DNA of 64,000 nt, from contig NZ_AULJ01000019.1 in NCBI RefSeq assembly GCF_000425225.1, forward strand, positions 59,886 through 123,885, given 5' to 3'. The stretch is from Pontibacillus marinus BH030004 = DSM 16465 (GTDB lineage: Bacteria > Bacillota > Bacilli > Bacillales > BH030062). Every line of letters starts with the position of its first letter. Positions within the stretch are counted from its first letter, which is position 1. Positions 1 through 10,356 of this stretch are shown here, in pieces. A program made the translations under genes and the position numbers. The notes beneath the pieces were generated by a model. It was given only the letters and a program-made list of their open reading frames with translations. It was not told the origin of the DNA and did no database searches.

Positions 1-587
1 TAGACAACGAACACATCAGCAAATGCAGAGTTTGTAATCCATTGTTTCTCACCATTTAAAATGTAGTGCGTTCCAGCTTCATTTAATTTCGCTGTTGTTT
101 TAGCACCTAGAGCATCTGAACCTGAACCTGGCTCTGTTAACGCATAAGCAGCTAACTTTTCACCTGTAGCTAGTGCAGGTAAATACTTTTGCTTTTGATC
201 TTCATTACCGAAGAAAACAATTGGCAGGGATCCGATTCCTACGTGAGCACCATGCGTAACGGAGAATCCTCCAGCTAGAGAGAATTTTTCAGTGATTAAG
301 GATGAACTGATTTTATCAAGGCCTAATCCACCATATTCTTCTGGCACATCAGCACCTAAAAGACCTAATTCTCCAGCTTGTTTTAGCAAGTTTACGGAAT
401 GCTCAAATTCATGATTTTCAAGATTAGGGATTTTTGGTACAACTTCCCCCATTACAAAATCTTCCGTAGTTTTTGCAATCATTTTGTGTTCATCATTAAA
501 ATCTTCAGGGGTGATGATATCCTCTGCTTCTAGATCCTCAATGATAAACGCTCCGCCTTTAAACACTTGTTCTTTTGTTTCACTCAT
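1..587 (-). CDS. fadE: Acyl-CoA dehydrogenase, FadE-like (partial, runs off left edge)
   Basis: About 195 N-terminal residues are visible; the rest lies beyond the window edge. Members of the acyl-CoA dehydrogenase family catalyse the FAD-dependent first oxidation of beta-oxidation. The translation contains the family's middle-domain signature AYALTEPGSGSD, followed by the QWITNS stretch that contacts FAD and substrate, and the EYGGLGLD loop in the N-terminal helical domain. The ATG ending at 587 is preceded by a GGAGG ribosome binding site (596-600). It is the third gene of an operon behind fadN and fadA, the order of Bacillus subtilis yusL-yusK-yusJ, which supports assignment as FadE rather than another acyl-CoA dehydrogenase. 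The C-terminal half cannot be checked here. Confidence 0.93.
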   Translation of the reverse strand, partial: MSETKEQVFKGGAFIIEDLEAEDIITPEDFNDEHKMIAKTTEDFVMGEVVPKIPNLENHEFEHSVNLLKQAGELGLLGADVPEEYGGLGLDKISSSLITEKFSLAGGFSVTHGAHVGIGSLPIVFFGNEDQKQKYLPALATGEKLAAYALTEPGSGSDALGAKTTAKLNEAGTHYILNGEKQWITNSAFADVFVV

Positions 588-601
588 AAGGGTTTCCTCC
601 T

Positions 602-1777
602 TTAGATAAGTTCAAATACTCCAGCAGCGCCCATTCCGCCACCAATACACATGGTTACAACACCATATTTCTCATTACGACGCTTCATTTCGTGCATTAA
701 ACTTAAGGTTAGCTTTGTACCTGTACAGCCTAGTGGGTGACCAAGTGCAATAGCTCCTCCGTTTACATTCACTTTATTTTCATCAAGTCCCAATTCACGG
801 ATGACTTGAACGGATTGAGAAGCGAATGCTTCATTTAATTCAAACAATCCGATATCTTCCTGACTTAAACCAGCAAGCTTTAATGCCTTCGGAATCGCCT
901 TAACAGGTCCAACACCCATAATTTCAGGTTCAACTCCTGCTACAGCAAAAGAATGAAACTTCACAAGAGGCGTTAAACCTTCAGCTTCTGCCTTTTCACG
1001 TTCCATAATAAGTACGGATGCAGCACCATCACTCATTTGAGAGGAGTTCCCCGCTGTTACTGTACCTCCTACTGAGAAAGCAGGACGTAACTTCGCAAGT
1101 CCTTCCATGTTTGTATCAGGTCGAACACCTTCATCCACGCTAAACTGAACTTCTTTTTCTTGAAGCTTGTTGTCGCCTCCAAGCGTTCTGTGAATCACGT
1201 CGACTGGAACGATCTCATCCTGAAACTTTCCTTCTTGTATCGCTTTAGCCGCTTTCTCGTGACTTTTTACTGCAAAAGCATCTTGCTCTTCTCTTGTGAT
1301 GCCATACTTTTTCGCTACTTCTTCAGCTGTAAAGCCCATGCCCATGTAGTACTCTGGAGCATTTTCAACAAGCTTCACATTCGGCTTCACTACATGCCCT
1401 GGCACTGGTACTAGACTCATAGATTCAGCGCCACCCGCAATGATTGTGTCACTATATCCGAGCATGATGCGTTCTGCTGCATAAGCGATACTTTGAAGGC
1501 CACTAGAGCAGTAACGGTTTATTGTTATACCAGGAACTGTGTGAGGTAACCCAGCTAAAGCTGCAATGCTTCTAGCCATGTTCGTCCCTTGCTCAGCTTC
1601 TGGAATCGCACAACCGATAATGACATCATCTATGTTGCCATCGTAGTTTCCAGCTCGTTTTAATGTTTCTTTTATCGTTAATGCCGCTAAATCATCTGGT
1701 CTTGTATTCGCTAACGTTCCTTTACTTGCTTTCCCAACAGGTGTACGAGCACCTGCTACGATTACAGCTTCCTTCAC
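602..1777 (-). CDS. fadA: Acetyl-CoA C-acyltransferase (3-ketoacyl-CoA thiolase)
   Basis: A 391-residue thiolase, the normal length for the family. It carries out the thiolytic last step of beta-oxidation in the cytoplasm. The nucleophilic Cys is C90 in NRYCSSGLQ; the C-terminal GHPLGCTGT segment gives the catalytic His, and CIGGGMGAA gives the second catalytic Cys. It sits between fadN (gap 13 bp) and fadE (gap 14 bp) on the same strand, so all three are probably one transcript under the FadR operator upstream of fadN. The equivalent in B. subtilis is YusK. The fadN-fadA-fadE context argues against an acetoacetyl-CoA thiolase of a biosynthetic pathway. Confidence 0.95.
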   Translation of the reverse strand: MKEAVIVAGARTPVGKASKGTLANTRPDDLAALTIKETLKRAGNYDGNIDDVIIGCAIPEAEQGTNMARSIAALAGLPHTVPGITINRYCSSGLQSIAYAAERIMLGYSDTIIAGGAESMSLVPVPGHVVKPNVKLVENAPEYYMGMGFTAEEVAKKYGITREEQDAFAVKSHEKAAKAIQEGKFQDEIVPVDVIHRTLGGDNKLQEKEVQFSVDEGVRPDTNMEGLAKLRPAFSVGGTVTAGNSSQMSDGAASVLIMEREKAEAEGLTPLVKFHSFAVAGVEPEIMGVGPVKAIPKALKLAGLSQEDIGLFELNEAFASQSVQVIRELGLDENKVNVNGGAIALGHPLGCTGTKLTLSLMHEMKRRNEKYGVVTMCIGGGMGAAGVFELI

Positions 1778-1790
1778 GATCCTTCCCCCT

Positions 1791-4190
1791 TTAGTTACGT
1801 AGTGGCTTACCTTTCATTAACATGTGTTGCATACGTTGTTGTGTCTTAGGCTCACCTACGAGACTTAAGAATGCTTCACGCTCTAAGTCCAATAAATATT
1901 GTTCATCTACTAACGTTCCAGCAGCTACTTTTCCTCCCGCTAAAACATTGGCAAGTTTTTGTGCAATCTTTATATCATGTTCTGATGCATATCCGCCGAA
2001 TCCCATTGTTTTAGCACCAAGAAGCATGGTGGCATATCCTTGTTCACCAACAACCGGGATCTTCTTACGTTTTGGTGGTTGATAACCTGCTTTAGCAAGA
2101 CCCAACACTTTTTGTTTTGCATCATGTAAAAGATGATCACCATTTACGCTGATAGCATCCATCTGGTCTAGGTAACCAAGCTCACGTGCTTCCTCAGCTG
2201 ATGTAGAGACTTTGGCTGTTGCAATCTTTTCAAATACTTCATTTGCAACTTTTTGAAGGTCAAAATCAACGGAATCAGGAATACCACGCAGGTGTTTAAT
2301 ATAAAGCTCTTTGTTACCGCCTCCACCTGGGATTAAGCCAACTCCTGGTTCCACTAGCCCCATATACGTTTCTTGTGAAGCTTGAACCGCACTCGTTGGT
2401 AATGTAATTTCTGTTCCTCCGCCAAGTGTCATGCCGAATGGTGCTGCCACAACAGGCTTTTCAGAATATTTGATATTCATCATGGCATTTTGGAATTGCT
2501 TCACGACCATTTCAATTTCCATGAAGTTGAAGTCTTGAGCTTCCATCAGGATCATGCCAAGGTTAGCACCAACACAGAAGTTCTTCGCTTGGTTCCCAAT
2601 GACCAATCCTTCATAATTTTGTTCGACTTCCTCAACTGCAAAATTGATCATCTGCATAATGTCTAACCCAATCGCATTGTTTTGCGAATGGAATTCAAGT
2701 AATGCAACACCATCACCGATATCAATTAGGCTTGCACCGCTATTTTTCTTAATAACGCCTTTTTTCTCTTTTGTGCTCTGGATATGAATCTCTTTTTCAT
2801 TGAAGGATTGAAGCTTATATTCGCCGTTATGGTAAAAGTAAACGCTACCATTTTCCTTCTTATAAAAAGATGTGTACCCTTTTGCCAGCATTTCTTCTAC
2901 CCAAGCTGGAACGGTTTCTCCTTCTTCTTTCATACGAGCAACAGATTTCTCTACTCCGATTGCATCCCACATTTCAAAAGGACCTAGCTCCCAGCCAAAG
3001 CCCCATTTCATCGCATTATCGATAGATGGGATATCATCAGCAATTTCACCCGTTAGTTCAGCTGAATACGTTAATACTGGCTTCACAATGTTCCAAACAA
3101 AGTCTCCAGCACGATCGCCTTTAGACGTTACAAGAGCTTTAAGCTTACGTTTTGGACCTTTTTCTTGTTTAGCCATCTCTGTTGCGCTTGTTTTCAGCTT
3201 TTTACGATCTTCATATTCTAAAGTCTCTGGATTTAATTCATAAATGGTGCTTCCGTCTTTTCCTTTTTTCTTCAAGAAGAAGCCCTGACCGCTTTTCGCA
3301 CCGATCCAGCCTTTTTCAGCCATTGTTTTCATAAACTGAGGAGGATCGAAAACATCTTTTTCGTCCCCTTCTACTTTGTCGTAGACGTTTTTGGCCACGT
3401 GTAGGAATGTATCAAGTCCTACAACATCAAGTGTACGGAAGGTTGCGCTTTTCGGACGGCCAATCATTGGGCCAGTTACTGAATCAACTTCCCCAACACT
3501 ATAGCCACCATTCACCATTTCACGTACCGTAACTAATAGACCGTACGTTCCGATTCGGTTTGCAATAAAGTTTGGCGTATCTTTTGCTTCAACTACGCCT
3601 TTCCCCAAGACATCTTCTCCAAAGCGTTTCATGAATTGAAGAACTTCGGGATCTGTGTTCTTAGTTGGAATAACTTCTAATAATTTTAAGTAACGAGGTG
3701 GGTTGAAAAAGTGTGTTCCTAGGAAATGTTTTTGAAAATCTTCAGAACATCCTTCCGCCATACTCTCAACGGAAATTCCTGATGTATTGGAAGTGACAAT
3801 TGAACCTTCTTTACGATATTGATCAACAGATGAGAAAACCTTTTGTTTAATTTCTAGGTTTTCAACAACAACTTCAATAATCCAGTCCACTTCACTTAAT
3901 CGATCCATGTGATCTTCCATGTTACCGGTTTCAATCATGTCTAAATTTTTCTTACTAGTTAGTGGTGAAGGTTTTTGTTTGAGTAATCGTTGCTTACTTA
4001 CTTCACTCATTCGATTTCGTACTTGAGGATCTTCTAACGTTAACCCTTTTTTCTTTTCCTGGTCGTTTAGTTCACGAGGTACAATATCGAGCATTATAGA
4101 TGGAATGCCCACATTCGCCAAGTGTGCAGCAATACCTGCTCCCATTACGCCTGAGCCTAAAACAGCTGCTCGCTTGATTGTTCGCTTCAT
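1791..4190 (-). CDS. fadN: 3-hydroxyacyl-CoA dehydrogenase / enoyl-CoA hydratase, FadN
   Basis: A 799-residue bifunctional protein for the hydration and second oxidation steps of beta-oxidation. The N-terminus is an NAD-binding Rossmann fold ([17 protein letters not shown]), followed by the 3-hydroxyacyl-CoA dehydrogenase C-terminal domains and then a crotonase-like domain with the oxyanion loop [10 protein letters not shown] and [15 protein letters not shown]. The domain order (dehydrogenase first, hydratase last) is that of FadN/YusL and opposite to E. coli FadB. A longer frame exists upstream, but the ATG at 4190 has an AGGGGG ribosome binding site about 8 nt away and starts directly at the Rossmann strand. 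First gene of the fad operon; a FadR site lies just upstream. Confidence 0.95.
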   Translation of the reverse strand: MKRTIKRAAVLGSGVMGAGIAAHLANVGIPSIMLDIVPRELNDQEKKKGLTLEDPQVRNRMSEVSKQRLLKQKPSPLTSKKNLDMIETGNMEDHMDRLSEVDWIIEVVVENLEIKQKVFSSVDQYRKEGSIVTSNTSGISVESMAEGCSEDFQKHFLGTHFFNPPRYLKLLEVIPTKNTDPEVLQFMKRFGEDVLGKGVVEAKDTPNFIANRIGTYGLLVTVREMVNGGYSVGEVDSVTGPMIGRPKSATFRTLDVVGLDTFLHVAKNVYDKVEGDEKDVFDPPQFMKTMAEKGWIGAKSGQGFFLKKKGKDGSTIYELNPETLEYEDRKKLKTSATEMAKQEKGPKRKLKALVTSKGDRAGDFVWNIVKPVLTYSAELTGEIADDIPSIDNAMKWGFGWELGPFEMWDAIGVEKSVARMKEEGETVPAWVEEMLAKGYTSFYKKENGSVYFYHNGEYKLQSFNEKEIHIQSTKEKKGVIKKNSGASLIDIGDGVALLEFHSQNNAIGLDIMQMINFAVEEVEQNYEGLVIGNQAKNFCVGANLGMILMEAQDFNFMEIEMVVKQFQNAMMNIKYSEKPVVAAPFGMTLGGGTEITLPTSAVQASQETYMGLVEPGVGLIPGGGGNKELYIKHLRGIPDSVDFDLQKVANEVFEKIATAKVSTSAEEARELGYLDQMDAISVNGDHLLHDAKQKVLGLAKAGYQPPKRKKIPVVGEQGYATMLLGAKTMGFGGYASEHDIKIAQKLANVLAGGKVAAGTLVDEQYLLDLEREAFLSLVGEPKTQQRMQHMLMKGKPLRN

Positions 4191-4209
4191 TCTAAATCCC
4201 CCTAACATT

Positions 4210-4227
4210 TGAATGAATACTCATTCA
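4210..4227. promoter_or_regulatory. FadR operator
   Basis: TGAATGAATACTCATTCA is a palindrome with 7-bp arms (TGAATGA/TCATTCA), matching the B. subtilis FadR consensus TGAATGA-N4-TCATTCA as I remember it. It lies about 20 bp upstream of the fadN start, where binding would block transcription until long-chain acyl-CoA releases FadR. Regulation is inferred from the motif. Confidence 0.85.
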
Positions 4228-4324
4228 TTTTCAACGAAAAAAATATATAGATCGCTATCGACCTAAATCCTATCTTTACTATAAAATATTTTCAGACATT
4301 TCGCAATCATTTTATTTGGAAATA

Positions 4325-4477
4325 TAAGAAAAGCGTAAGCGCCCGTTTAGCAACGAAGGGACTGGACTGAGCCCGTAGTTAGATAAAGGAAATACAAATT
4401 GTAATACAATTTGATGTTGACTTATCTAACGGAGGCGAGGGAAGTCCATTCGTTGCTAGGCGCTGGAGCTAGACATC
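4325..4477. repeat. Interspersed palindromic repeat, family 1 (full copy)
   Basis: The left end reads AAAAGCGTAAGCGCCCGTTT then AGCAACGAAGGGACT; the right end reads GAAGTCCATTCGTTGCTAGG then CGCTGGAGCTAGAC, the imperfect inverse of the left end. A shorter internal palindrome (TTAGATAAAGG ... CTTATCTAA) is also present. A second, longer copy lies at 36336-36607 and truncated ends occur near 24712 and 26744. No coding potential is seen, and the rest of this gap between fadN and the oxidoreductase holds only AT-rich sequence. Similar GCGCC...GGAGCT elements are, from memory, common in Bacillaceae intergenic regions. Confidence 0.85.
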
Positions 4478-4481
4478 TAAG

Positions 4482-4517
4482 AGAAAGACGCTTCCAAATT
4501 AGTTTGAAAACGTCTTT
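4482..4517 (-). terminator. Probable terminator of the oxidoreductase gene
   Basis: Stem AAAGACG/CGTCTTT with further pairing TTTTC/GGAAG around an AT-rich loop, immediately downstream of the minus-strand oxidoreductase. The T-run after the stem is weak. Confidence 0.5.
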
Positions 4518-4523
4518 GTATCT

Positions 4524-5558
4524 TTAGGGTGTCAGAATAATCTTCCCCATTTTACCTGCTTCTTTAAAATAACTTTGAGCATCTCGTGCTTGTTCTAGAG
4601 GGAATGTACGATCAATGATTGGTTTTACTTTCTCTTCACTTACAGCATCCATCAGCTTCTTAAATTCTTCGCGTGTACCTAAAACTGATCCAATTAAAGT
4701 AATGTGTTTCAGATACATGGTTCTAAAATCAAGTTCTGTTTTTTGGCCGCCTGCAGACCCTGAAGTACAGAACCTTCCTCCTTTTTTCAATACTTGTAGT
4801 GACGTATTGAACAAGGCGTCTCCTACAACATCTAATACAGCATCAATAGGACCATTATTTGCTTCAAGAATTTCTTCTTTTAGTTGATCGGATTTGTAGG
4901 ATAGAACATGCGTAGCACCTAACTCCTTCAACTTATCTTCTAATTTTAAATCCCCTACTATAGCAATAACCTTTGCTCCAAAGACTTGCGAGGCTATCTG
5001 AACATTAAGAGACCCCACTCCTCCATTTGCACCTGTCACCATTACAGTTTCTCCCTCTTGAATTTGAGCTTCTTCAACCATATGCCAAGCTGTCATACCA
5101 CTTACAGAAAAGGCTGCACTCTCAGGGTATGTTGATAATGGCATGGGAAAGCACAATTCTGCGGGCCATACCACGTACTCCGCATAACCCCCATCATATT
5201 CTGAACCTATGAAGGACATATCCTCTGAAATGTGCTCTTCTCCTTTCTCGCCACTAGAAGTGAAAGGGAATAATACGACGTCTTGTCCAACGATATCTTC
5301 ATTCACACCTGATCCTGCTTCTACTACTTTTCCTGTTATATCTGATCCAGGTATTCTTGGAAACTGAACCCCCTCAGGACGCCAGCCAGATTTCCCACCT
5401 GTTCCATACGCACCTTCACGCATCCAGATTTCTGTATTATTAATCCCACAGGCTTTTACCTCAATTAATACTTCTCCTTCTTTAGGTGTAGGCGTGTCCT
5501 TCTCAACGTATTGTAGTTGCTCCAGACCTCCGTACCCTTCAACTTGAACGGCTTTCAT
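4524..5558 (-). CDS. Zinc-type alcohol dehydrogenase-like / quinone oxidoreductase (MDR family)
   Basis: A 344-residue medium-chain dehydrogenase/reductase. The N-terminal GroES-like domain holds the CGINNTEIWMREG segment, and the NAD(P)-binding fold begins at MVTGANGGVGSLNVQIA (about residue 170). The structural-zinc Cys cluster is not evident, so it fits the quinone-oxidoreductase/zeta-crystallin side of the family better than a true zinc alcohol dehydrogenase. Substrate unknown. It is a single gene between fadN and proline dehydrogenase, with its own terminator. Nothing in the sequence ties it to fatty-acid oxidation except proximity. Confidence 0.85.
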   Translation of the reverse strand: MKAVQVEGYGGLEQLQYVEKDTPTPKEGEVLIEVKACGINNTEIWMREGAYGTGGKSGWRPEGVQFPRIPGSDITGKVVEAGSGVNEDIVGQDVVLFPFTSSGEKGEEHISEDMSFIGSEYDGGYAEYVVWPAELCFPMPLSTYPESAAFSVSGMTAWHMVEEAQIQEGETVMVTGANGGVGSLNVQIASQVFGAKVIAIVGDLKLEDKLKELGATHVLSYKSDQLKEEILEANNGPIDAVLDVVGDALFNTSLQVLKKGGRFCTSGSAGGQKTELDFRTMYLKHITLIGSVLGTREEFKKLMDAVSEEKVKPIIDRTFPLEQARDAQSYFKEAGKMGKIILTP

Positions 5559-5647
5559 GTATAACTCACACCCTTGTTTGTGATTGATTTCTGTTTTTAT
5601 AATGCTTCGTACTTAAGCAAAATATATCTGAAATTGCCCTATTAAAC

Positions 5648-5684
5648 AAAAAAAGAGCTCACCAAGAATTGGTGAACCCTCTTA
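5648..5684 (-). terminator. Terminator of proline dehydrogenase
   Basis: Hairpin GGTTCACCAATTC/TTGGTGAGCTC followed on the minus strand by a run of seven T, directly after the stop codon of the proline dehydrogenase gene. Confidence 0.85.
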
Positions 5685-5687
5685 TTT

Positions 5688-6605
5688 CTACTTTCCGAAC
5701 ACACCTTTTGCTACAAAGGCTACGTTTGCAGGTCGTTCAGCAAGACGACGCATGAAGTAACCGTACCAATCATCGCCGTATGGTACATAAACACGCATGC
5801 GATATCCTTCTTTTATTAATTCTTCCTGCCTTTCTGTTCGAATGCCAAATAACATCTGAAACTCAAATTGATCTCGAGAGATGTTGTGTTCTTTCTCAAG
5901 TTGTTTTGTGTATTCAATCATTTCATCATCGTGGGTAGCTACTGCTGTGTAATTCCCATTTAATAAGTGCATCTTAATAATCTTCTTAAAGTTGTCATCT
6001 GTATCTTTCTTTTCAGGAAACGCTACTTTTGGTGATTCTTTATAAGCCCCTTTTACGAGACGAAGATTCGGACTATATTGATCTAATTCTTCGATATCCT
6101 CTACAGTACGATATAAGTAAGCCTGTAACACTGTACCGATTAACTCATATTCAGATTTGAGCTGTTTGAAAATCTCAAGTGTTTTCTCGCAGCGTTCGTA
6201 ATCTTCCATATCTATGGTGACGAAAACATTATACTTTTTACCAGCATCTAAAATGGTGCGCATGTTTTTCATCACTAATTCTTCTGAAATGTCTAACCCC
6301 ATTGAAGTTAGCTTCAAGGACAATTGAGAGTTCAGGTTCTGTTCAGAAATAACACGGATCGCTTCAATACATTCCTCTGTACGTTGCTTGGCTTCATCTT
6401 CGTTATCGACAAATTCACCAAGGTGATCAATCGTCACATCCATGCCTTTTTCATTAAGCTGTTGTATAACTTTTGCAGTGTTTTGCATCGTTTCCCCAGC
6501 AACAAAACGACCCGCTCCAAAACGTAGGCCATATTTCCTGGCTAATTTTGTAAACATTTTATTCTTTGATAAAAATAGAAAGAAATTTCGTAATAATTGC
6601 TCCAT
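5688..6605 (-). CDS. putB: Proline dehydrogenase (monofunctional)
   Basis: A 305-residue FAD-dependent proline dehydrogenase that oxidises L-proline to pyrroline-5-carboxylate, the usual size of the single-domain enzyme in Bacillus (PutB/FadM) rather than the bifunctional PutA. The barrel is recognisable from TIDHLGEFV, LSLKLTSMGLD, VTIDMEDY, LRLVKGAYKE (substrate-binding Lys) and the C-terminal YGDDWYGYFMRRLAERP, whose paired Arg residues bind the proline carboxylate. The ATG at 6605 has a GGGAGGGG ribosome binding site. No pyrroline-5-carboxylate dehydrogenase is adjacent. In a salt-tolerant host this would recycle proline used as osmolyte or nitrogen source. Confidence 0.92.
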   Translation of the reverse strand: MEQLLRNFFLFLSKNKMFTKLARKYGLRFGAGRFVAGETMQNTAKVIQQLNEKGMDVTIDHLGEFVDNEDEAKQRTEECIEAIRVISEQNLNSQLSLKLTSMGLDISEELVMKNMRTILDAGKKYNVFVTIDMEDYERCEKTLEIFKQLKSEYELIGTVLQAYLYRTVEDIEELDQYSPNLRLVKGAYKESPKVAFPEKKDTDDNFKKIIKMHLLNGNYTAVATHDDEMIEYTKQLEKEHNISRDQFEFQMLFGIRTERQEELIKEGYRMRVYVPYGDDWYGYFMRRLAERPANVAFVAKGVFGK

Positions 6606-6860
6606 CTTGACCCCTCCCTATTCATCAATTGTTATTGATGATGGCGCAATTCCTATTATGACAATCATGTAACCACTTACATTTTATCATCAATTTCGAC
6701 AAAACGTGTATAAAATTCTTACTATTTTAGTTACGTATAATTTTGACAAAAGAGTCTGAAAAATTAAAGTGATAAGACTTAAGTCTCAAAAAGCATAGTA
6801 CGAATCAAATTGAGGCAATCTAACACAGAATACACGACTTATGTAAGGAGGGTACCTCAA

Positions 6861-7139
6861 ATGCAACAGAATCAAACTACAGGACAACAGAATCAAATGA
6901 ACATTATGCCTCAACCACCTACTATGGTTAGCACAAAAGACCAGCTTTACCTTACAGATATGCTTAGCTGGAACCTACTTGCAGCTAAAAAAGCACATTT
7001 CTACGCTGGTTTTTGTCAGAATCAAGAGCTGAAATCTTCTCTTGAGCAAGCAGGTCAAATGCACCAACGTCATTACGAAAAAATCTTACAGCACTTAAAT
7101 CAAAATGCTCAGCCACAACAACAACCACCATTAAATTAA
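6861..7139 (+). CDS. CotF-like spore coat family protein (short)
   Basis: A 92-residue, Gln/Asn-rich protein. Its middle part (DQLYLTDMLSWNLLAAKKAH, then Cys, then SSLEQAGQMHQRHYEKIL) resembles the helical ferritin-like CotF family of spore coat proteins. An upstream in-frame ATG exists, but the start at 6861 follows a TAAGGAGG site at ideal distance. It is followed after 20 bp by a second CotF-family gene, suggesting a two-gene sporulation operon. No confident sporulation sigma-factor promoter could be picked in the roughly 200 bp upstream. Role in the coat is a family inference. Confidence 0.7.
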   Translation: MQQNQTTGQQNQMNIMPQPPTMVSTKDQLYLTDMLSWNLLAAKKAHFYAGFCQNQELKSSLEQAGQMHQRHYEKILQHLNQNAQPQQQPPLN

Positions 7140-7159
7140 GGTTAGGAGGTCAATATCAT

Positions 7160-7492
7160 ATGAACAACCAACAGAGTAAAAAGGTACAAAATCCTGAAAC
7201 AGCAGTACCAAAAAATGAGCAAATGAATGAACGTGATTTCGTGAATGACATGCTCGCTACAGAAAAGTACATGACGGATGCATATAGCACAGCAATGAAT
7301 GAAGCCAGCTGTCAGAATCTATATCAGGATATTTCATCTATCTTTAATGAAACCCAAGATACTCAACGTAATTTGTACAACCTTATGTTCAAAAATGGTT
7401 GGTATAGCGTTGAAGCTGCAGATCAGCAAAAAATGCAACAATCTTATCAGCAGTTCTCTGGGTACACGAACCAGTTGCCTTATATGAATTAG
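7160..7492 (+). CDS. CotF-family spore coat protein
   Basis: A 110-residue protein with a CotF/Coat_F-type helical core: ERDFVNDMLATEKYMTDAYS and YQDISSIFNETQDTQRNLYN, ending in a Gln/Tyr-rich tail with GWYSVEAADQQ. The ribosome binding site AGGAGGT precedes the ATG. It is the downstream partner of the shorter CotF-like gene. The family occurs in Bacillus spore coats, often as several paralogues; function beyond structural coat assembly is not known. The neighbouring intergenic DNA holds a 21-bp tandem repeat. Confidence 0.8.
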   Translation: MNNQQSKKVQNPETAVPKNEQMNERDFVNDMLATEKYMTDAYSTAMNEASCQNLYQDISSIFNETQDTQRNLYNLMFKNGWYSVEAADQQKMQQSYQQFSGYTNQLPYMN

Positions 7493-7534
7493 ATTACTGG
7501 TGGAAGGCATGTTCAAATAATTTTATGCGATACG

Positions 7535-7680
7535 GGCGATCTGATGACAAATTCAGGCGGCCCAACACCATAATCAGGCGGTCTTATGCAAAATTCAAGC
7601 GGTCCCTAGCTATATTCAGGCGATCTTATAACAGATTCAGGCGATACGAGGCACAATCAGGCGATCGCTCAATTTAAGAT
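7535..7680. repeat. Seven-unit 21-bp degenerate tandem repeat
   Basis: Units start at 7535, 7556, 7577, 7598, 7619, 7640 and 7660, each beginning GGCGRTC or GGCGGTC-like and ending ATTCA or ATCA; the sixth unit is 20 bp, the rest 21 bp. There are no spacers, and the units vary in their middle. It is intergenic, between the coat genes and the copZ terminator, and has no start codon or ribosome binding site that would make it coding. Confidence 0.8.
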
Positions 7681-7689
7681 TTCCACACC

Positions 7690-7730
7690 TAAAAAAACGT
7701 CATTCCGATCAATTCGGAATGACGTTTTCG
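7690..7730 (-). terminator. Terminator of the cop operon
   Basis: Stem AACGTCATTCCGA/TTCGGAATGACGTT flanked by A-runs and T-runs on both sides, so it may work in both directions. It lies directly after the copZ stop codon on the minus strand. Confidence 0.9.
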
Positions 7731-7732
7731 AT

Positions 7733-7939
7733 TTAAGCTACAACGTCGTAGCCTTGTTCTTCTATTGCTGATTTCATTTGTTCTTTTGATACATAAACAT
7801 CATCGTATGTTACGTCTACGCGGTTTGAATCAAGATGAACCTCTACACCTTGAACACCTTCTAATTCTTCTAAAGCACCTTTTACTGCTTTTTCGCAATG
7901 ACCACAAGTCATTCCTCGTACATCTAATGTAATCTGCAT
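7733..7939 (-). CDS. copZ: Copper chaperone CopZ
   Basis: A 68-residue single heavy-metal-associated domain, the length of Bacillus CopZ. The copper-binding motif is GMTCGHCEKAV near residue 10, with the two Cys that hold Cu(I) and carry it to CopA in the cytoplasm. It starts 21 bp after copA, last in the csoR-copA-copZ cluster, and is followed by a strong terminator. Expression is probably controlled by CsoR from the operator upstream of csoR. Confidence 0.95.
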   Translation of the reverse strand: MQITLDVRGMTCGHCEKAVKGALEELEGVQGVEVHLDSNRVDVTYDDVYVSKEQMKSAIEEQGYDVVA

Positions 7940-7960
7940 CGTAACATCCTTTCCTCTATT

Positions 7961-10345
7961 TTATATTTTAACTCGCTTCAATCGAAGTGAGTTAGAAACA
8001 ACACTAACAGAACTAAACGCCATAGCTGCTCCTGCAATCCATGGAGCTAGTAATCCTATGGCCGCTACTGGGATACCAGCTGTGTTATAAGCAAGCGCCC
8101 AGAATAAATTTTGACGAATATTCTGCATCGTCTTCTGACTTAGCCGAATCGCTTTAGGAATTAATGTTAATTCTCCACCTAATATGGTTACGTCAGCAGC
8201 TTCAATCGCTACGTCTGTTCCCGTTCCGATTGCAATTCCAATATCCGCTGTTGCCAATGCAGGCGCATCATTGATTCCATCGCCTACCATAGCAACTTTT
8301 TTGTCTTGTTGCTGAAGTTCTTTAACGCGTTCAGCTTTTTCCTCTGGGACGACTTGAGCAATTACTCGGTCAATCCCTACTTGCTTGGCAATGGCTTGAG
8401 CTGTGCGTTCGTTATCTCCAGTCAGCATTACAAGTTCGATTCCTTGTTCCTTCAAGTGAGTAAGAGCTTCTTTAGCAGAAGGTTTGATGGTATCAGCTAC
8501 AGCAATTACACCCTCAGCTTTACCATCCACAGCAATAAGCATTGCGGTTTTACCTTCTTCCTCCCAAGACTGCATATAGGAATCATAGTTTGTATATTCC
8601 ACGTTTTCATTTTGAAATAACGTGCGTGTACCAATTAATACATTTTTCTCATTCACCGTGGCTTTAATACCATGACCTGGTATCGCCTCGAACGATTCTA
8701 CTTCGCTTACATCAAGTGATTTAGATTCAGCATGTTGAACAATGGATTGAGCTAATGGATGTTCAGACCCTTTTTCAGCACTTGCTACTAGAGAAAGCAC
8801 CTCCTCAGAGCCTTCAAAGTTCGTTACTTCTGGCTCGCCCTTAGTTATTGTTCCGGTTTTATCAAAAACGATCGTATCGATTTTGTGAGTGGACTCTAGA
8901 TGCTCGCCACCTTTGAATAGAATTCCTTGCTCAGCAGCTTTACCCGTTCCAACCATAATGGATGTTGGTGTTGCCAGTCCTAAAGCACAAGGACAGGCAA
9001 TTACGAGTACAGCAATTGCAGCTTCTAATGATAATGGCAGATCACCAGGTGCCACAATTGTGACCCACACGATAAAGGTTAATACAGCGATACCGACTAC
9101 AATTGGAACAAAATATCCAGATATCACATCGGCCATACGCTGAATAGGCGCTTTGGAACCTTGAGCTTCTTCCACAACTTTTATGATACCGGCTAAAGCT
9201 GTATCCTTTCCCACTTTTGTTGCTCGCATGTGAATAGTTCCATTTTTGTTAATGGTAGAACCAATAACTTTATCTCCGTTAGCCTTTTCTACAGGAATAG
9301 ACTCCCCTGTAATCATGGATTCATCAATTGAAGTTGTGCCTTTAATGACTTCACCGTCTACAGGAATCTTTTCACCGGGGCGTACAAGAATCGTATCTCC
9401 TACAACAACCTGTTCTACAGGCACTTTTTGTTCTTCACCATCACGTAGAACAGATGCTTCTTTAGCTTGTAGATTTAACAAGGATGAAATTGCCTGCGTT
9501 GTTCGACCTTTTGCAATGGATTCAAAGTATTTACCTAATAGAATTAACGTGATTAGGATTGCACTTGTTTCAAAGTATAAATGAGGTTCTTTACTCGGAT
9601 TCCCAATCGTTTGAATGGCTTCAGCTAAACTATAGAAATATGCAGCACTTGTACCTAGTGCAACGAGTACATCCATGTTTGCTGTTTTATTCTTAAGGTT
9701 TTTATAAGCTCCCTCATAAAATTGCCAACCGATGACAAATTGAACAGGAGTTGCAAGGATAAATTGAACCCATGGATTCATGATTAAGTCTGGTACCGGT
9801 AGACCGAATAAGTGCTCAAACATGGTGTAAAGCAACGGAAGAGATAAAATAGCAGAAACAATTAGCTTAATTCGTTTCTTCTTAAGTTCTTCCTCTTTTT
9901 GAGAGGATTTCTCTTCTCTAGCCGCTCGCTCCTCAGCATCATAGCCAAGTTTTTGAATACGAGCGATAATATTATCTAATGACACAAGCCCTGGGGTATA
10001 TTCTACAAGGGCTGTTTCATTTGCTAGGTTCACGCTCGCCTCTTGAATACCGTCCATTTTATTGAGGACTTTTTCAATACGGGAGGAGCATGCAGCACAT
10101 GTCATACCATATACGTCCAACTCTAATTTCTCGGTTTGAACCCCATATCCTAGCTTTTCTATACGTGCTGAGATATCCTCAGGTGTTACTTGTTCCGCAT
10201 CATAGTCAATTGAAGCCTTCTCCATTGCAAGGTTGACCTTCGCATCCACCCCGTCCATTTTGTTTAAAACCTTTTCAATTCGAGTGGAACAGGCAGCACA
10301 TGTCATACCGGTGACTCCGATATTCATATGTTTTTCTTCACTCAT
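7961..10345 (-). CDS. copA: Copper-exporting P1B-type ATPase CopA
   Basis: A 794-residue P-type ATPase pumping Cu(I) out of the cell. Two N-terminal heavy-metal domains carry GMTCAACS motifs (Cys at about 16/19 and 83/86). Downstream are the ion-channel motif CPC in [13 protein letters not shown], the phosphorylation site [11 protein letters not shown], the SEHPLA His-Pro nucleotide-domain motif and the hinge [13 protein letters not shown]. About eight membrane segments are present. It lies 11 bp after csoR and 21 bp before copZ. All catalytic motifs are intact. The CPC motif with CopZ and CsoR neighbours supports Cu(I) rather than Cd/Zn. Confidence 0.96.
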   Translation of the reverse strand: MSEEKHMNIGVTGMTCAACSTRIEKVLNKMDGVDAKVNLAMEKASIDYDAEQVTPEDISARIEKLGYGVQTEKLELDVYGMTCAACSSRIEKVLNKMDGIQEASVNLANETALVEYTPGLVSLDNIIARIQKLGYDAEERAAREEKSSQKEEELKKKRIKLIVSAILSLPLLYTMFEHLFGLPVPDLIMNPWVQFILATPVQFVIGWQFYEGAYKNLKNKTANMDVLVALGTSAAYFYSLAEAIQTIGNPSKEPHLYFETSAILITLILLGKYFESIAKGRTTQAISSLLNLQAKEASVLRDGEEQKVPVEQVVVGDTILVRPGEKIPVDGEVIKGTTSIDESMITGESIPVEKANGDKVIGSTINKNGTIHMRATKVGKDTALAGIIKVVEEAQGSKAPIQRMADVISGYFVPIVVGIAVLTFIVWVTIVAPGDLPLSLEAAIAVLVIACPCALGLATPTSIMVGTGKAAEQGILFKGGEHLESTHKIDTIVFDKTGTITKGEPEVTNFEGSEEVLSLVASAEKGSEHPLAQSIVQHAESKSLDVSEVESFEAIPGHGIKATVNEKNVLIGTRTLFQNENVEYTNYDSYMQSWEEEGKTAMLIAVDGKAEGVIAVADTIKPSAKEALTHLKEQGIELVMLTGDNERTAQAIAKQVGIDRVIAQVVPEEKAERVKELQQQDKKVAMVGDGINDAPALATADIGIAIGTGTDVAIEAADVTILGGELTLIPKAIRLSQKTMQNIRQNLFWALAYNTAGIPVAAIGLLAPWIAGAAMAFSSVSVVSNSLRLKRVKI

Positions 10346-10356
10346 GCTCCCACCTC

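Noticed and set aside
7535..7680. CRISPR array
   Set aside because: Units are contiguous and degenerate, with no unique spacers and no cas genes in the window.
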